Of a stretch of DNA of 64,000 nucleotides, positions 37,108 through 46,368 are shown in pieces (the first letter of the stretch is position 1; each line of letters starts with the position of its first letter). Origin of the DNA: Accumulibacter sp. (lineage in GTDB: Bacteria; Pseudomonadota; Gammaproteobacteria; Burkholderiales; Rhodocyclaceae). The stretch covers positions 2,418,001 to 2,482,000 of the forward strand of contig NZ_JAZKUG010000001.1 of assembly GCF_036625195.1 (NCBI RefSeq), in the 5' to 3' direction. The translations under genes were made by a program, and so were the position numbers. The notes beneath the pieces were generated by a model that saw only the letters and a list, made by a program, of their open reading frames with translations, was not told where the DNA came from and made no database searches.

Positions 37108-37434
37108 TTAGAGATTGCTGTCAATGAAAGTGACCAACTGCGCGCGTGACAGTGCCCCCACCTTCGTCGCCTCGACGTTGCCGTTCTTGAACAGCATCAG
37201 CGTCGGGATGCCACGGATGCCGTAACTGGCCGGCGTCCTCTGGTTGTCATCGATATTCAGCTTGACGACCTTCAGGCGACCTGCATAGTCGGTGGCGATG
37301 TCGTCGAGCAGCGGCGCGATCATCTTGCACGGGCCGCACCATTCTGCCCAGTAATCGACCAGAACCGGTTCTGCCGACTGCAATACGTCGGCAGCGAAGC
37401 TGTCGTCGGTGACGTGATGGATGTGTTCGTTCAT
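37108..37434 (-). CDS. trxA: Thioredoxin
   Basis: This 108-aa cytoplasmic thioredoxin has the active site WCGPC (C33, C36), the cis-proline region RGIPTLMLFKNG and VDYWAEW just before the active site. It has no signal peptide. It is upstream of rho in the same direction, about 200 nt apart, as in many betaproteobacteria. Confidence 0.96.
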   Translation of the reverse strand: MNEHIHHVTDDSFAADVLQSAEPVLVDYWAEWCGPCKMIAPLLDDIATDYAGRLKVVKLNIDDNQRTPASYGIRGIPTLMLFKNGNVEATKVGALSRAQLVTFIDSNL

Positions 37435-37630
37435 TCAAAGCCTCTTGCGGGATCTTGGATGGGGATCTTGGTAAGCGCAGACGGGGGGCTGCCCTGGGAG
37501 CGACCGGGACTCCAATCGGCGAGCCACGCAATGCTAGCGAAAAAAACTTGCCAAGGGAAGTCGTGCGTTGGCCTGAACGGCTGCAAGTACGCTATAGTCG
37601 GCATCGTCTCATATCTCCAGAAACACGATC

Positions 37631-37954
37631 ATGGCGTACGTTGTTACAGAGAACTGTATCAAGTGCAAGTTCACGGATTGCGTCGACGTCTGTCCGGTGG
37701 ACTGCTTTCATGAAGGGCCGAACTTCCTCGTGATCGATCCCGAGGAGTGCATCGACTGCACCCTTTGCGTCCCGGAGTGTCCGGCGGAAGCAATCTTCGC
37801 CGAGGATGATGTACCGCAGGCACAGCATGGGTTCATTGCCCTGAATGCGGAACTGGCACAGATTTGGCCGGTCATTTCAGAGCGCCGGGAAGCATTGCCG
37901 GACGCCGACGAGTGGAGCAACAAGCCGGACAAGCTCAAGTATCTCGAGCGTTGA
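37631..37954 (+). CDS. fdxA: 7Fe-8S ferredoxin FdxA
   Basis: This 107-aa ferredoxin carries one [3Fe-4S] and one [4Fe-4S] cluster. Cysteines are at 9, 12, 17, 21, 25, 40, 43, 46 and 50, with the pattern NCIKCKFTDC-CPVDC and CIDCTLCVPECP. The C-terminal extension (about 70-107) is typical of the FdxA family. Upstream, TATAGT at 37593-37598 with TTGGCC at 37568-37573 might form a promoter, though the 19-nt spacing is long. Confidence 0.95.
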   Translation: MAYVVTENCIKCKFTDCVDVCPVDCFHEGPNFLVIDPEECIDCTLCVPECPAEAIFAEDDVPQAQHGFIALNAELAQIWPVISERREALPDADEWSNKPDKLKYLER

Positions 37955-38203
37955 TCCCGTTGTCGCTCGTTCTTGGTGGCGGTGGCGAGCGCTGACTGAC
38001 CAGGCACGATGTGAATCGATCGGTCACCCGTTCGCTGCGCTAGCCAGGAAACAGCCATTCGGACAGCAGCGGCAGGGCAAATCCTCTAGAATGGTATTGG
38101 TTTGCGTTCATCGGGCCACCCCTGCCCGGCGGGGAGTGGCCGGAAATCTGGTGGGCATGGCAAGAGTGAAAATATTGGACAAGGCAACGACAGGAGGAGA
38201 ACA

Positions 38204-39880
38204 GTGGAAAAAATCTGGCTGCAGAGCTATCAGAAGGGTGTGCCCGCGGAGGTGGACCTGAGCGAGTTCAAGTCGCTTGGTGAGTTGTTCGAAAGGAGTG
38301 TCGGCAAGTATCGCGATCGTGTCGCCTACCTCAGCATGGGCGCACAGATCACCTACGGCGAACTCGACAAGCTGTCACGGGATTTTGCCGCTTACCTGCA
38401 GTCCGTTCTCAAGCTGCCGCAGGGCGCGCGCGTGGCGCTGATGATGCCGAATGTCCTGCAGTATCCGATCTGCATTTTCGGCGCGCTGCGTGCCGGCTAC
38501 GTGGTAGTCAATGTAAACCCGCTGTATACGCCCCGCGAGCTCGAACACCAGCTCAAGGACTCGGGTGCCGAAGTGATCGTCATTCTCGAGAACTTCGCCG
38601 TGACGCTCGAGCAGGTGGTCGCCCGGACACCGGTCAAGCACATCCTCGTGGCCCGTCTGGGTGACATGCTTCCCTTCCCCAAGGGAGCAGTGGTCAACTT
38701 CGTCGTCAAGTACGTGAAGAAGATGGTCCCCGCCTGGACCCTGACGCGGGCGGTCAATTTCAGGACGGCACTTGGCAAGGGAGCGGCCGCCGAACTGAAA
38801 GCGGTCATCGTGCAGCAGGAAGACCTGGCCTTCCTGCAGTACACAGGGGGTACCACGGGCGTCTCGAAAGGGGCGATGCTGTTGCACCGAAACATCCTTG
38901 CCAACCTCGCGCAGGCGCACGCCTGGATCAATCCGGCGCTGGGCGACGACCAGCACATGGTCGTGACGGCGCTTCCCCTTTATCACATCTTTGCCCTGAC
39001 GGCGAACTGTTTCACCTTTTTCAAGATTGGTGCCAGCAACCTGCTGATCGTCAATCCGCGCGACATTCCCGGTTTTGTCGGCGAACTCGCCAAGCATCGC
39101 TTTACCGTCATTACAGGTGTCAACACGCTGTTCAACGCACTGCTGAACAACGATGCTTTCTGCGCGCTCGATTTCGGGCACCTCCGGGTCACCCTCGGCG
39201 GTGGCATGGCGGTGCAGAAGGCGGTGGCGGAACGATGGAAGCAGGTCACGGGCAAGCCGTTGATCGAGGCCTACGGTCTCACCGAAACCTCGCCGGCGGC
39301 AACGATCAATCCGCTCGACATCCCGGCCTACAACGGTGCCATCGGTGTTCCGATTTCGTCGACCGAGGTCACGATTCGCGACGATGCAGGCAGGGACGTG
39401 CCACTCGGCGAGCGCGGCGAACTGTGCATCCGCGGCCCGCAGGTGATGAAGGGCTATTACAACCGTCCGGAAGAAACGGCGAAGGTGATCATGCCGGACG
39501 GCTTCCTTCTCACCGGTGACGTCGCGGTGATGGACGAAAAGGGTTTCGTGCGCATTGTCGACCGCAAGAAGGACATGATTCTCGTCTCCGGCTTCAATGT
39601 CTACCCGAACGAGGTCGAGGACGTGGTGGCGCAGCACGCCGGCGTCCTCGAGGTTGCGGCAGTCGGGGTGCCGCACGAAAAGTCCGGCGAGGTCGTGAAG
39701 ATCTTCGTGGTCAAGAAGGATCCGGCACTGACCGCCGAGGTGCTGATCGCCCACTGTCGCGAACACCTGACCGGCTACAAGGTTCCAGGGCAGGTCGAGT
39801 TCCGCAGCGAGTTGCCAAAGACCAACGTCGGCAAGATCCTGCGCCGCGAGCTGCGCGACGAAGCGACAAAGAAATCGTGA
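38204..39880 (+). CDS. fadD: Long-chain fatty acid-CoA ligase
   Basis: This 558-aa acyl-CoA synthetase activates fatty acids with ATP and CoA. The AMP-binding P-loop is visible as LQYTGGTTGVSKGAML, the adenylation motif as EAYGLTETSPAA, and the C-terminal GFVRIVDRKKDMILVSGFNVYPNEVE contains the hinge. The catalytic lysine region is LPKTNVGKILRREL. A strong AGGAGGAG site precedes the GTG at 38204, which gives the family N terminus MEKIWLQSY. Its product feeds beta-oxidation and could feed the wax ester enzymes at 22-30 kb. Confidence 0.95.
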   Translation: MEKIWLQSYQKGVPAEVDLSEFKSLGELFERSVGKYRDRVAYLSMGAQITYGELDKLSRDFAAYLQSVLKLPQGARVALMMPNVLQYPICIFGALRAGYVVVNVNPLYTPRELEHQLKDSGAEVIVILENFAVTLEQVVARTPVKHILVARLGDMLPFPKGAVVNFVVKYVKKMVPAWTLTRAVNFRTALGKGAAAELKAVIVQQEDLAFLQYTGGTTGVSKGAMLLHRNILANLAQAHAWINPALGDDQHMVVTALPLYHIFALTANCFTFFKIGASNLLIVNPRDIPGFVGELAKHRFTVITGVNTLFNALLNNDAFCALDFGHLRVTLGGGMAVQKAVAERWKQVTGKPLIEAYGLTETSPAATINPLDIPAYNGAIGVPISSTEVTIRDDAGRDVPLGERGELCIRGPQVMKGYYNRPEETAKVIMPDGFLLTGDVAVMDEKGFVRIVDRKKDMILVSGFNVYPNEVEDVVAQHAGVLEVAAVGVPHEKSGEVVKIFVVKKDPALTAEVLIAHCREHLTGYKVPGQVEFRSELPKTNVGKILRRELRDEATKKS

Positions 39881-39989
39881 GCGGACGTGAAGAAATGCGT
39901 GGGCGCGAGCAACGGGGCCGCGAGTCGGCAGTCCCGTTGAGCCTGAGCGTCGTCGTCATAGCTGCTGTCGCCGGCCGCCCACTTCCGGG

Positions 39990-40604
39990 TCAATCCCGCG
40001 CTGCGTACTGCCGGAGCAGTTCCGCGGTGACCGGGTGCCTGTTGCGCGAGGCGTAGAACAGCGGCGTGTTGCCGCTCTTGTCCTTGCTCTTCGTATCGGC
40101 GCCGTTGTCGATCAGGACGCGCGCCACTCTCGGTTGGCCGGTTGCCGCAGCCAAGTGCAGTGGCGTCTGACCGGTTTCGCTGCGCGCATCGACATCGGCC
40201 TTCCTTGACAGCAACAGTTCCACCTGCAGTCTTCCACCAGCGACAACGGCGGCATGCAGGGGCGTCATGCCGATGCGGTCGCGGGCTTCGATATTCGCGC
40301 CGCTGCTGAGCAGCAGTTCGCTGGCTCTGGTGCGACCATAGAATGCAGCCATGTGCAGGGCCGTCCTGCCAAGGGTGTCGGTGTCGTCGATCTCGGCCCC
40401 TGCTTCGAGCAGCGCCCTCATGGCTGCCAAGTCACCGCGGGCGGCGGCAGTTGCCAAGGCGGGCGCCTCGGTCGGCGGCTCTTCGACGCTGATGGCGGGT
40501 GGTGGCGTCGGGACGCTGCTCTCTGGCTCCCGGCTGCAGCCACTCATGGCGAGGAGGAGCGTGCAGATCATCGATACGGCGGTCTGGCGCAAGGCTTTAG
40601 TCAT
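39990..40604 (-). CDS. Ankyrin-repeat lipoprotein
   Basis: This 204-aa protein starts with a lipoprotein signal peptide; the lipobox is LAMSGC, and a Pro-rich linker follows. Four to five ankyrin repeats fill the rest, each with a TALHMAA, TPLHAAV, TPLHLAA or TPLFYAS turn. It should be anchored in the cell envelope and bind a protein partner. The ATG at 40604 begins the signal peptide. No partner is suggested by the context. Confidence 0.88.
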   Translation of the reverse strand: MTKALRQTAVSMICTLLLAMSGCSREPESSVPTPPPAISVEEPPTEAPALATAAARGDLAAMRALLEAGAEIDDTDTLGRTALHMAAFYGRTRASELLLSSGANIEARDRIGMTPLHAAVVAGGRLQVELLLSRKADVDARSETGQTPLHLAAATGQPRVARVLIDNGADTKSKDKSGNTPLFYASRNRHPVTAELLRQYAARD

Positions 40605-40803
40605 CTCACAAGCTTTCCTGCCCGGTTCAAGCGGAATTCGAGCGGCGACCGAGCCGAGGTGGGAGCCAGCGGGCTGGTCCCAACCGGCACGCACGAGCAG
40701 TTCAGGGTCGCGGGTCGCGATCCGATTCGATGCATCTTACCATTGCTGCGGCAAACGCGCCCGCTGCCTCCACGGGGGACGCTTCTGGCGATCGTCCGGT
40801 CCC

Positions 40804-41706
40804 TCACGGGCGGGTCATCGTCTGGCGCTTGGTGACCGTGACCTGCAGTTGGTCGCGCAACAGGGGCTGGCCGTTGCCAGCCAGGAAGGCGAGGTCGAGA
40901 TCGTAGTCGCCAGGTTCGAGATCAAGGACTGTCTCGGTCTGGCCGTCACTCAGACGGAGGCTCCGCAGCACGGAGCGATTCTGTCTGACGTCGATCTGGA
41001 AGAACCCGGTATCGGCGATTGCCGTCCTTTCCGCTGCGACACCAAGCCCGACGACACCAAGTTTGAGCAGGAAAGGGCTGCCGACTGTCTCGCCGTTGCG
41101 CAGGTTTTTCGCGTAGACGAGTTTCTCTGCTGCCGGTGGCGTCGTCACTTCATCCTGATACCACGCCTGGCAGGTTTCGGCAAAGCGAGCCGGGTCGATC
41201 TTCGGCTTCGGCAAGTCCTTTCGGCTACCCGTCACAATGATGTTGATCTTGCGACTGAAGACGTAATATGGGCGATGCTCGTGATCGGCAAAGAGCAAGC
41301 GCAGGTGGTGCGGTCCGGGCGACAGGTCGAGCGCGACGGCGGTCTGTCCCTTGCCAAAGTGCCGGTGCTTGTCGGAGAAGGGAATCGGTTCGGTAACCGA
41401 TGCCGGAAGCGGTGTGTCGATCAGCAAGTGGTGGTGGCCGGTTTGCTCGCGCTTGTTGCCGGCAGGCATCACGCCCATGCCGCGGATGCCGAACTCCACC
41501 CACAGCGGGCTGCGAACATGGAAACCGTCGCGCAGGTTGGAGAACGTTACCGGCGTCGCGTCGGCGAACAGGTTGACGGCGGCGCGGTCAGCGGTGAACT
41601 GCAGCCAGCACCGGCGCTCGAACGGATCATCCGGCAGCGGTCTGGCGCTGGCGTCGAGGGGGAGGAGGAACAGGGCAGCCACTGAAAGACTTGTCCGGCG
41701 ATTCAT
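40804..41706 (-). CDS. Secreted protein with two DUF4399-like domains
   Basis: This 300-aa protein has a signal peptide (1-21, ending DASARP). The first DUF4399 domain (about 50-160) contains FSNLRDGFHVRSPLWVEFGIRGMGV, GHHHLLIDTPLP and KHRHFGKGQT. The second (about 195-290) repeats the opening as AKNLRNGETVGSPFLLKLGVVGLGV but lacks the histidine-rich loop. The His-rich GHHHLLID loop suggests metal binding, though the family's function is unknown. GGAGG precedes the ATG at 41706. Confidence 0.8.
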   Translation of the reverse strand: MNRRTSLSVAALFLLPLDASARPLPDDPFERRCWLQFTADRAAVNLFADATPVTFSNLRDGFHVRSPLWVEFGIRGMGVMPAGNKREQTGHHHLLIDTPLPASVTEPIPFSDKHRHFGKGQTAVALDLSPGPHHLRLLFADHEHRPYYVFSRKINIIVTGSRKDLPKPKIDPARFAETCQAWYQDEVTTPPAAEKLVYAKNLRNGETVGSPFLLKLGVVGLGVAAERTAIADTGFFQIDVRQNRSVLRSLRLSDGQTETVLDLEPGDYDLDLAFLAGNGQPLLRDQLQVTVTKRQTMTRP

Positions 41707-42084
41707 CGGTGGCCTCCCTCTGGGCAGCAGGTGGTTGCGACGGACGGCTCTTGCGGTGCATGGCGGTCGCCGCGTGCCGCTCTCGGGAGACTGGGCGCGC
41801 AGCCCATCCTGTCACCGGCGCCCGCGGCGTGGAATCCGGGGTGACATTGCCGGGACAGAACGGTGGGATGCCGTCGCTCCAGACATCGTGGTCGATTCTA
41901 CCGCATCGTCTGCGCGACCGGGCAAGCGTCCGCTGAGGGCTTGCGATTGACAGGCAAGCGACCGGGATGATGCCAAGAAGGCCAGTGCGGCGTGGTCGCC
42001 CGATGGCCGAGGAGAAAAAAACAGGACCCCCTCGCCGGGGGGTCCTCGTGGTGCGGCAAGCCAGGCTTGCGTCGCATCGATTCT
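41707..42084. other. Intergenic stretch with the icd terminator
   Basis: About 380 bases between the DUF4399 gene start and the icd end. No protein-like reading frame is seen. It holds the icd terminator near 42015-42046 and presumably the DUF4399 gene's promoter, which I could not locate. Confidence 0.5.
42015..42046 (-). terminator. Rho-independent terminator after icd
   Basis: On the minus strand a nine-base-pair stem AGGACCCCC/GGGGGTCCT with a six-base loop is followed by a run of T with one interruption. It starts about 40 nt past the icd stop. Confidence 0.9.
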
Positions 42085-43314
42085 CTACATGCGGGCGATC
42101 ATCGCGTCGCCGAATTCCGAGCACGAGACCTCGGTGGCCCCGTCCATCAGGCGCGCGAAGTCGTAGGTGACGACCTTGTCGCCGATCGCGGCCTCCATCG
42201 ATGCGATGATCAGGTCCGCGGCTTCGAACCAACCGAGGTGGCGCAGCATCATCTCTGCCGAGAGGATAAGGGAACCCGGGTTGACCTTGTCGAGACCGGC
42301 ATACTTGGGTGCCGTGCCGTGCGTCGCTTCGAAACAGGCGTAGGCGTCCGAGATGTTGGCGCCCGGGGCGATCCCGATGCCACCGACCTGGGCGGCCAGC
42401 GCGTCCGATATGTAGTCGCCGTTCAGGTTCGTCGTGCAAATCACGTCGTACTCCGCCGGGCGCAGCAGGATCTGCTGCAGGAACGCGTCGGCGATCGAAT
42501 CCTTGATCACGATGCCATTGGGCAGCCTAAGCCAGGGTCCCCCATCGATCTCGACGCCACCGAATTCCTTCTTCGCCAGCGCGTAAGCCCAGTCACGGAA
42601 GGCGCCCTCGGTGAACTTCATGATGTTGCCCTTGTGGACGATTGTCACCGACTTGCGCTTGTTGCTGATCGCGTACTTGATGGCTGCACGCACGAGGCGC
42701 TCGGTACCCTCCTGCGATACCGGCTTGATGCCGATTCCCGAACTGGCCGGGAAGCGGATCTTCTTCACGCCCATCTCATCCTGCAGAAACTTGACGACCT
42801 TCCGGCAGCCCTCGGAATTCGCTTCCCACTCAATTCCGGCGTAGATGTCCTCCGTGTTCTCGCGGAAGATGACCATGTTCGTCTTGGCCGGATCCTTGAG
42901 CGGCGAGGGCACGCCCCGGAAGTAGCGCACCGGGCGAACACACTGGTAGAGATCGAGCTCCTGACGCAGCGCCACGTTCAGTGAACGGATGCCGCCACCG
43001 ACCGGCGTCGTCATCGGCCCCTTGATCGATACCGAAAACTCCTTGAGTGCGCCAAGGGTTTCGGAGGAGAGCCAGACGTCGGAGCCGTACATCTGCGTCG
43101 ACTTCTCGCCAGCGTAGACCTCCATCCAGAAGATCTTCTTCGCCCCACCGTAGGCCTTGGCGACTGCCGCATCGACCACCTTGATCATCACCGGCGTGAT
43201 GTCGATGCCGATGCCGTCGCCCTCGATGAACGGGATGATCGGATTATCCGGGACAGCCTGCCCCGGAACGATTTTCTGGCCGCCTTGTGGGACTTTGATC
43301 AGACTTGCACTCAT
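42085..43314 (-). CDS. icd: NADP-dependent isocitrate dehydrogenase
   Basis: Icd (409 aa) oxidises isocitrate to 2-oxoglutarate in the TCA cycle. It is of the E. coli type: IPFIEGDGIGIDIT, and the substrate and phosphorylation loop RSLNVALRQE, with S111 as the residue AceK phosphorylates. C-terminal motifs include NLNGDYISDALAAQVGGIGIAPGANI and EATHGTAPKYAG. The ATG at 43314 gives the normal N terminus. It diverges from aceK, its own kinase/phosphatase, across a 358-nt gap that contains a long inverted repeat. Confidence 0.97.
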   Translation of the reverse strand: MSASLIKVPQGGQKIVPGQAVPDNPIIPFIEGDGIGIDITPVMIKVVDAAVAKAYGGAKKIFWMEVYAGEKSTQMYGSDVWLSSETLGALKEFSVSIKGPMTTPVGGGIRSLNVALRQELDLYQCVRPVRYFRGVPSPLKDPAKTNMVIFRENTEDIYAGIEWEANSEGCRKVVKFLQDEMGVKKIRFPASSGIGIKPVSQEGTERLVRAAIKYAISNKRKSVTIVHKGNIMKFTEGAFRDWAYALAKKEFGGVEIDGGPWLRLPNGIVIKDSIADAFLQQILLRPAEYDVICTTNLNGDYISDALAAQVGGIGIAPGANISDAYACFEATHGTAPKYAGLDKVNPGSLILSAEMMLRHLGWFEAADLIIASMEAAIGDKVVTYDFARLMDGATEVSCSEFGDAMIARM

Positions 43315-43348
43315 GCCAACTCCGTGTAATGTCGTGTGGGTGAAACAT

Positions 43349-43404
43349 CCGGTTCGGGTGCCAGCACCGCCGCTCCCGGCCAGCGGTACTGGCACCCGAA
43401 CCGG
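43349..43404. repeat. Long inverted repeat in the icd leader region
   Basis: Two perfect 16-base arms, CCGGTTCGGGTGCCAG at 43349-43364 and CTGGCACCCGAACCGG at 43389-43404. After one mismatch the stem continues for five more pairs (43366-43370 with 43383-43387), leaving a 12-base loop. It lies 35 nt upstream of the icd start. No T-run follows on either strand, so it is not a standard terminator. The rest of the 43315-43672 gap shows nothing else recognisable. Confidence 0.85.
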
Positions 43405-43672
43405 GACTGTTGCGTTGCTGATTGTTTGTGGGCACGAGGGACTCTGTCAGAAGCAAACCATCCAGCGGCACCACGCGCGATTATCCTGCAAAAGTCGACG
43501 ACTTGCCAGTGCTTCACGTCCCCATGGACGGCTCTCAGGGACTCGCCGACGTGCTTCCGCGCAGCTTTGCCCAGCCGCTGCTGATACCGTGAGCGCTGCC
43601 CGCAGCGCCTTTGGTGCGGCGCAGCAGGCACGGTGCTACAATGCCGTCGTGTTGGATTCGCGAGTGCTTGCC

Positions 43673-45424
43673 ATGGATCTTCCGAGCAGTGAAAACCTGC
43701 TTCCACGCCGTATCGCCGAGGCGATGATCGATGGCTTCAACCGCCACTACCGCATCATTCGCCACTACGGCCAGCAGGCCAAGCTACTCTTCGAGGCGGC
43801 GGACTGGAAGGGCGTTCATGATGCGGTCCGCGAGCGTATCCGGTCCTACGATGATCGGGTCAGCGAGACCGCCGAGTTACTGTGCGCAAACTACGGTGCG
43901 GCGGCACTCGACGACGCGACTTGGCAGCAGCTCAAGCTGTTCTACATCGGGCAGCTGATCAACCACAAGCAACCCGAACTCGCCGAGACCTTCTTCAACT
44001 CGGTGTGCACGAAGATCCTGCATCGCACCTACTTCAACAACGACTACATCTTTGCCCGGCCGGCGGTGTCGACCGAGTACATCCAGTCCTATCCACCGGT
44101 CTATCGCAGCTACTATCCGGCGCAGCGCGGACTGCGACGGACGGTCCGGCAGATCATCGTCGACTGCGACTGGCAGCGTCCTTTCGAGAACCTCGATCGC
44201 GACGTCGATTACATCATGCGGACGCTCCGGCAGCGGATGGGCGAGTGGCCGGTGGCCGACGCCAACGCCCAGATCGAGGTCCTGCATTCGGCCTTCTATC
44301 GCAACAAGGGAGCCTACATCTTTGGCAAGGGAATCAACGGCCACGCCGAGTACCCGTTTGCGGTAGCCGTCGTGCATTCGCCGGCCGGCGAGCTGGTGGT
44401 GGACACCATCCTGCTCGACAGCGCGCAGATCAGCATCCTGTTCTCCCTCTCGCGCGCCTATTTCATGGTCGACATGGAGGTGCCGTCGGGCTACGTGCAG
44501 TTCCTTCGCAGCATCATGCCGCACAAACCGCCGTCGGAGATCTACACGATGCTCGGCCTTGGCAAGCAGGGCAAGATCCTCTTTTTCCGCGACCTGAAGC
44601 AGCATCTCCGGCATTCGCAGGACCAGTTCATCATCGCGCCGGGTATTGCCGGCCTCGTGATGCTCGTGTTCACCCTGCCTTCCTACCCCTATGTCTTCAA
44701 GCTGATCAAGGATGTGTTTGGACCGAGCAAGGAGATGGATCGCGACACGGTCAAGCGCAAGTATCTGATGGTCAAGCAGGTGGACCGGGTCGGCCGCATG
44801 GCGGATACTCTCGAGTTCTCGCAGGTTCTGCTGCCAAAGAAGCGCTTCTCGGTCGAACTCCTCGACGCCTTGCGCACGCTGGCGCCGTCGCTGATCGAGG
44901 AAGAGGGTGACAATCTGGTGATCAAGCACCTGTACATCGAGCGCCGCCTGACGCCGCTCAACATCTACCTGGACGCGGCAACACCCGCGGAGATCGATCA
45001 GGCCGTGTGCGAGTATGGCAACGCGATCAGGGAACTGGCGATCGCCAACATCTTTCCGGGCGACATGCTGTGGAAGAACTTCGGTGTGACCAGCTACCGA
45101 CGCGTGGTTTTCTACGACTACGACGAGATCGAGTACATGACCGACATCAACTTTCGTGCCATCCCGGAGCCGCCGTATCCCGAGATGGAGATGTCCGGTG
45201 AGCCTTGGTATTCCGTCGGCAGGAACGACGTCTTCCCGGAGGAGTTCGCGAGCTTCCTGCTCGGCTCGGCGAAGGTCCGCTCGGCCTTCCTGAAGTACCA
45301 TCGTCCGTTGTTGAACGTCCGCTTCTGGCAGACGACGCAGGAAAGAATCCGCGCCGGCCACGTCGACGATTTCTTCCCCTATTCGGAAGACCTCCGTTTC
45401 TGCAAGGCCTTTGCCGAGGGCTGA
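43673..45424 (+). CDS. aceK: Isocitrate dehydrogenase kinase/phosphatase
   Basis: AceK (583 aa) phosphorylates and dephosphorylates isocitrate dehydrogenase, switching carbon into the glyoxylate shunt. The family features include PSGYVQFLRSIMPHKPPSEIYTMLG, APGIAGLVMLVFTLPSYPYVFKLIKD and the catalytic region VFYDYDEIEYMTDINFR. Length matches the family. The ATG at 43673 is used; a GTG eight codons earlier is an alternative. Unusually it is not in an aceBA operon but diverges from icd. Confidence 0.96.
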   Translation: MDLPSSENLLPRRIAEAMIDGFNRHYRIIRHYGQQAKLLFEAADWKGVHDAVRERIRSYDDRVSETAELLCANYGAAALDDATWQQLKLFYIGQLINHKQPELAETFFNSVCTKILHRTYFNNDYIFARPAVSTEYIQSYPPVYRSYYPAQRGLRRTVRQIIVDCDWQRPFENLDRDVDYIMRTLRQRMGEWPVADANAQIEVLHSAFYRNKGAYIFGKGINGHAEYPFAVAVVHSPAGELVVDTILLDSAQISILFSLSRAYFMVDMEVPSGYVQFLRSIMPHKPPSEIYTMLGLGKQGKILFFRDLKQHLRHSQDQFIIAPGIAGLVMLVFTLPSYPYVFKLIKDVFGPSKEMDRDTVKRKYLMVKQVDRVGRMADTLEFSQVLLPKKRFSVELLDALRTLAPSLIEEEGDNLVIKHLYIERRLTPLNIYLDAATPAEIDQAVCEYGNAIRELAIANIFPGDMLWKNFGVTSYRRVVFYDYDEIEYMTDINFRAIPEPPYPEMEMSGEPWYSVGRNDVFPEEFASFLLGSAKVRSAFLKYHRPLLNVRFWQTTQERIRAGHVDDFFPYSEDLRFCKAFAEG

Positions 45425-45467
45425 GCGCTTTTCCCGCCGCGGGCTGCCGCAGTCGCGCTGCGAGCCG

Positions 45468-46319
45468 TCAAAGCGGGAGTGGGCTGGACGGCACGCCCGG
45501 CGAGTGCTCTGCGGTCGCACGGGGGGCCAGCCATTCGCGCGCCCAGCCGAGGCTGCTTTCAGTATCCACCCGCCTTGGCCGGTATTCGCAGCCCAGCCAG
45601 CCGTCATAGCCGAGGCGGCGAAGCAAATCGAAGAGAAACGGATAGTTGATCTCGCCGCTGCCGGGCTCGTTGCGGCCCGGGTTGTCGGCCAGCTGGAAGT
45701 GCGCGATGCGATCGATGTTGGCTTCGATCGTCCGTGCCAGGTCTCCCGCCATCACTTGGGCGTGGTAAATGTCGTATTGCAGCCAGAGATTGGGGAGTGC
45801 CATCTCGGCGATCAATGCAAGTCCCTTGGCGGGCGTGTCGAGCCAGAAGCCGGGCATGTCGACGCGACTGTTGATCGGTTCGATCAGCAGCCGGATGCCA
45901 TGCCTGGCCAGTTGCTCGGAGGCGTAGCGCAGATTGCGCGTCAGGGTTGCGCGCAGTTCTTCGTCGGGAATGCCGTCCGGTGCGATCCCGGCAAGACAGT
46001 TGAGCTGCCGGCAGTCCAGCGTGCGTGCGAAGTCGATGCCCTGCGCGACCGATTCGCGGAAGTCGGCCTCCCGTCCCGGCAGACAGGCAATGCCTCGTTC
46101 GCCGGCCGACCAGTTTCCGGCCGGCAGGTTGTGCAGGACCTGCACCAGTCCGTTCGCACGCAGCAGCGTGCGCAATTCATCGCCATCGCAGGCGTAGGGA
46201 AACAGGAATTCGACTCCGCGAAAGCCCGCTCGTGCTGCCCGTTCGAAACGCTCACCGAACTCATACTCGGTGAACAGGAAGCTCAGATTGGCACTCAGGT
46301 TCAGCACAGGCCCAGTCAC
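45468..46319 (-). CDS. hyi: Hydroxypyruvate isomerase family protein
   Basis: This 283-aa TIM-barrel protein of the Hyi/xylose-isomerase-like family interconverts hydroxypyruvate and tartronate semialdehyde in glyoxylate metabolism. Family segments are LNLSANLSFLFTEYEF, FRGVEFLFPY, LLIEPINSRVDMPGFWLDT, YDIYHAQVMAGDL and HFQLADNPGRNEPGSGEINY with metal ligands. AAGGAG precedes the GTG at 46319. Downstream C-terminal residues are variable. It diverges from the adenosyltransferase gene. Confidence 0.9.
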   Translation of the reverse strand: MTGPVLNLSANLSFLFTEYEFGERFERAARAGFRGVEFLFPYACDGDELRTLLRANGLVQVLHNLPAGNWSAGERGIACLPGREADFRESVAQGIDFARTLDCRQLNCLAGIAPDGIPDEELRATLTRNLRYASEQLARHGIRLLIEPINSRVDMPGFWLDTPAKGLALIAEMALPNLWLQYDIYHAQVMAGDLARTIEANIDRIAHFQLADNPGRNEPGSGEINYPFLFDLLRRLGYDGWLGCEYRPRRVDTESSLGWAREWLAPRATAEHSPGVPSSPLPL

Positions 46320-46334
46320 GGCGGCTCCTTCGTC

Positions 46335-46340
46335 TATAAT
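46335..46340 (+). promoter_or_regulatory. Candidate -10 element before the adenosyltransferase
   Basis: A perfect TATAAT lies 28 nt upstream of the adenosyltransferase ATG in the 49-nt divergent gap with hyi. The -35 region is weak. Confidence 0.35.
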
Positions 46341-46368
46341 CAGCAATATTTTGATCAGGAAAGCCAGC

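Noticed and set aside
43877..45607. A 576-codon frame on the minus strand opposite aceK
   Set aside because: Antisense shadow of a clearly coding aceK; translation is low complexity with no recognised motif.
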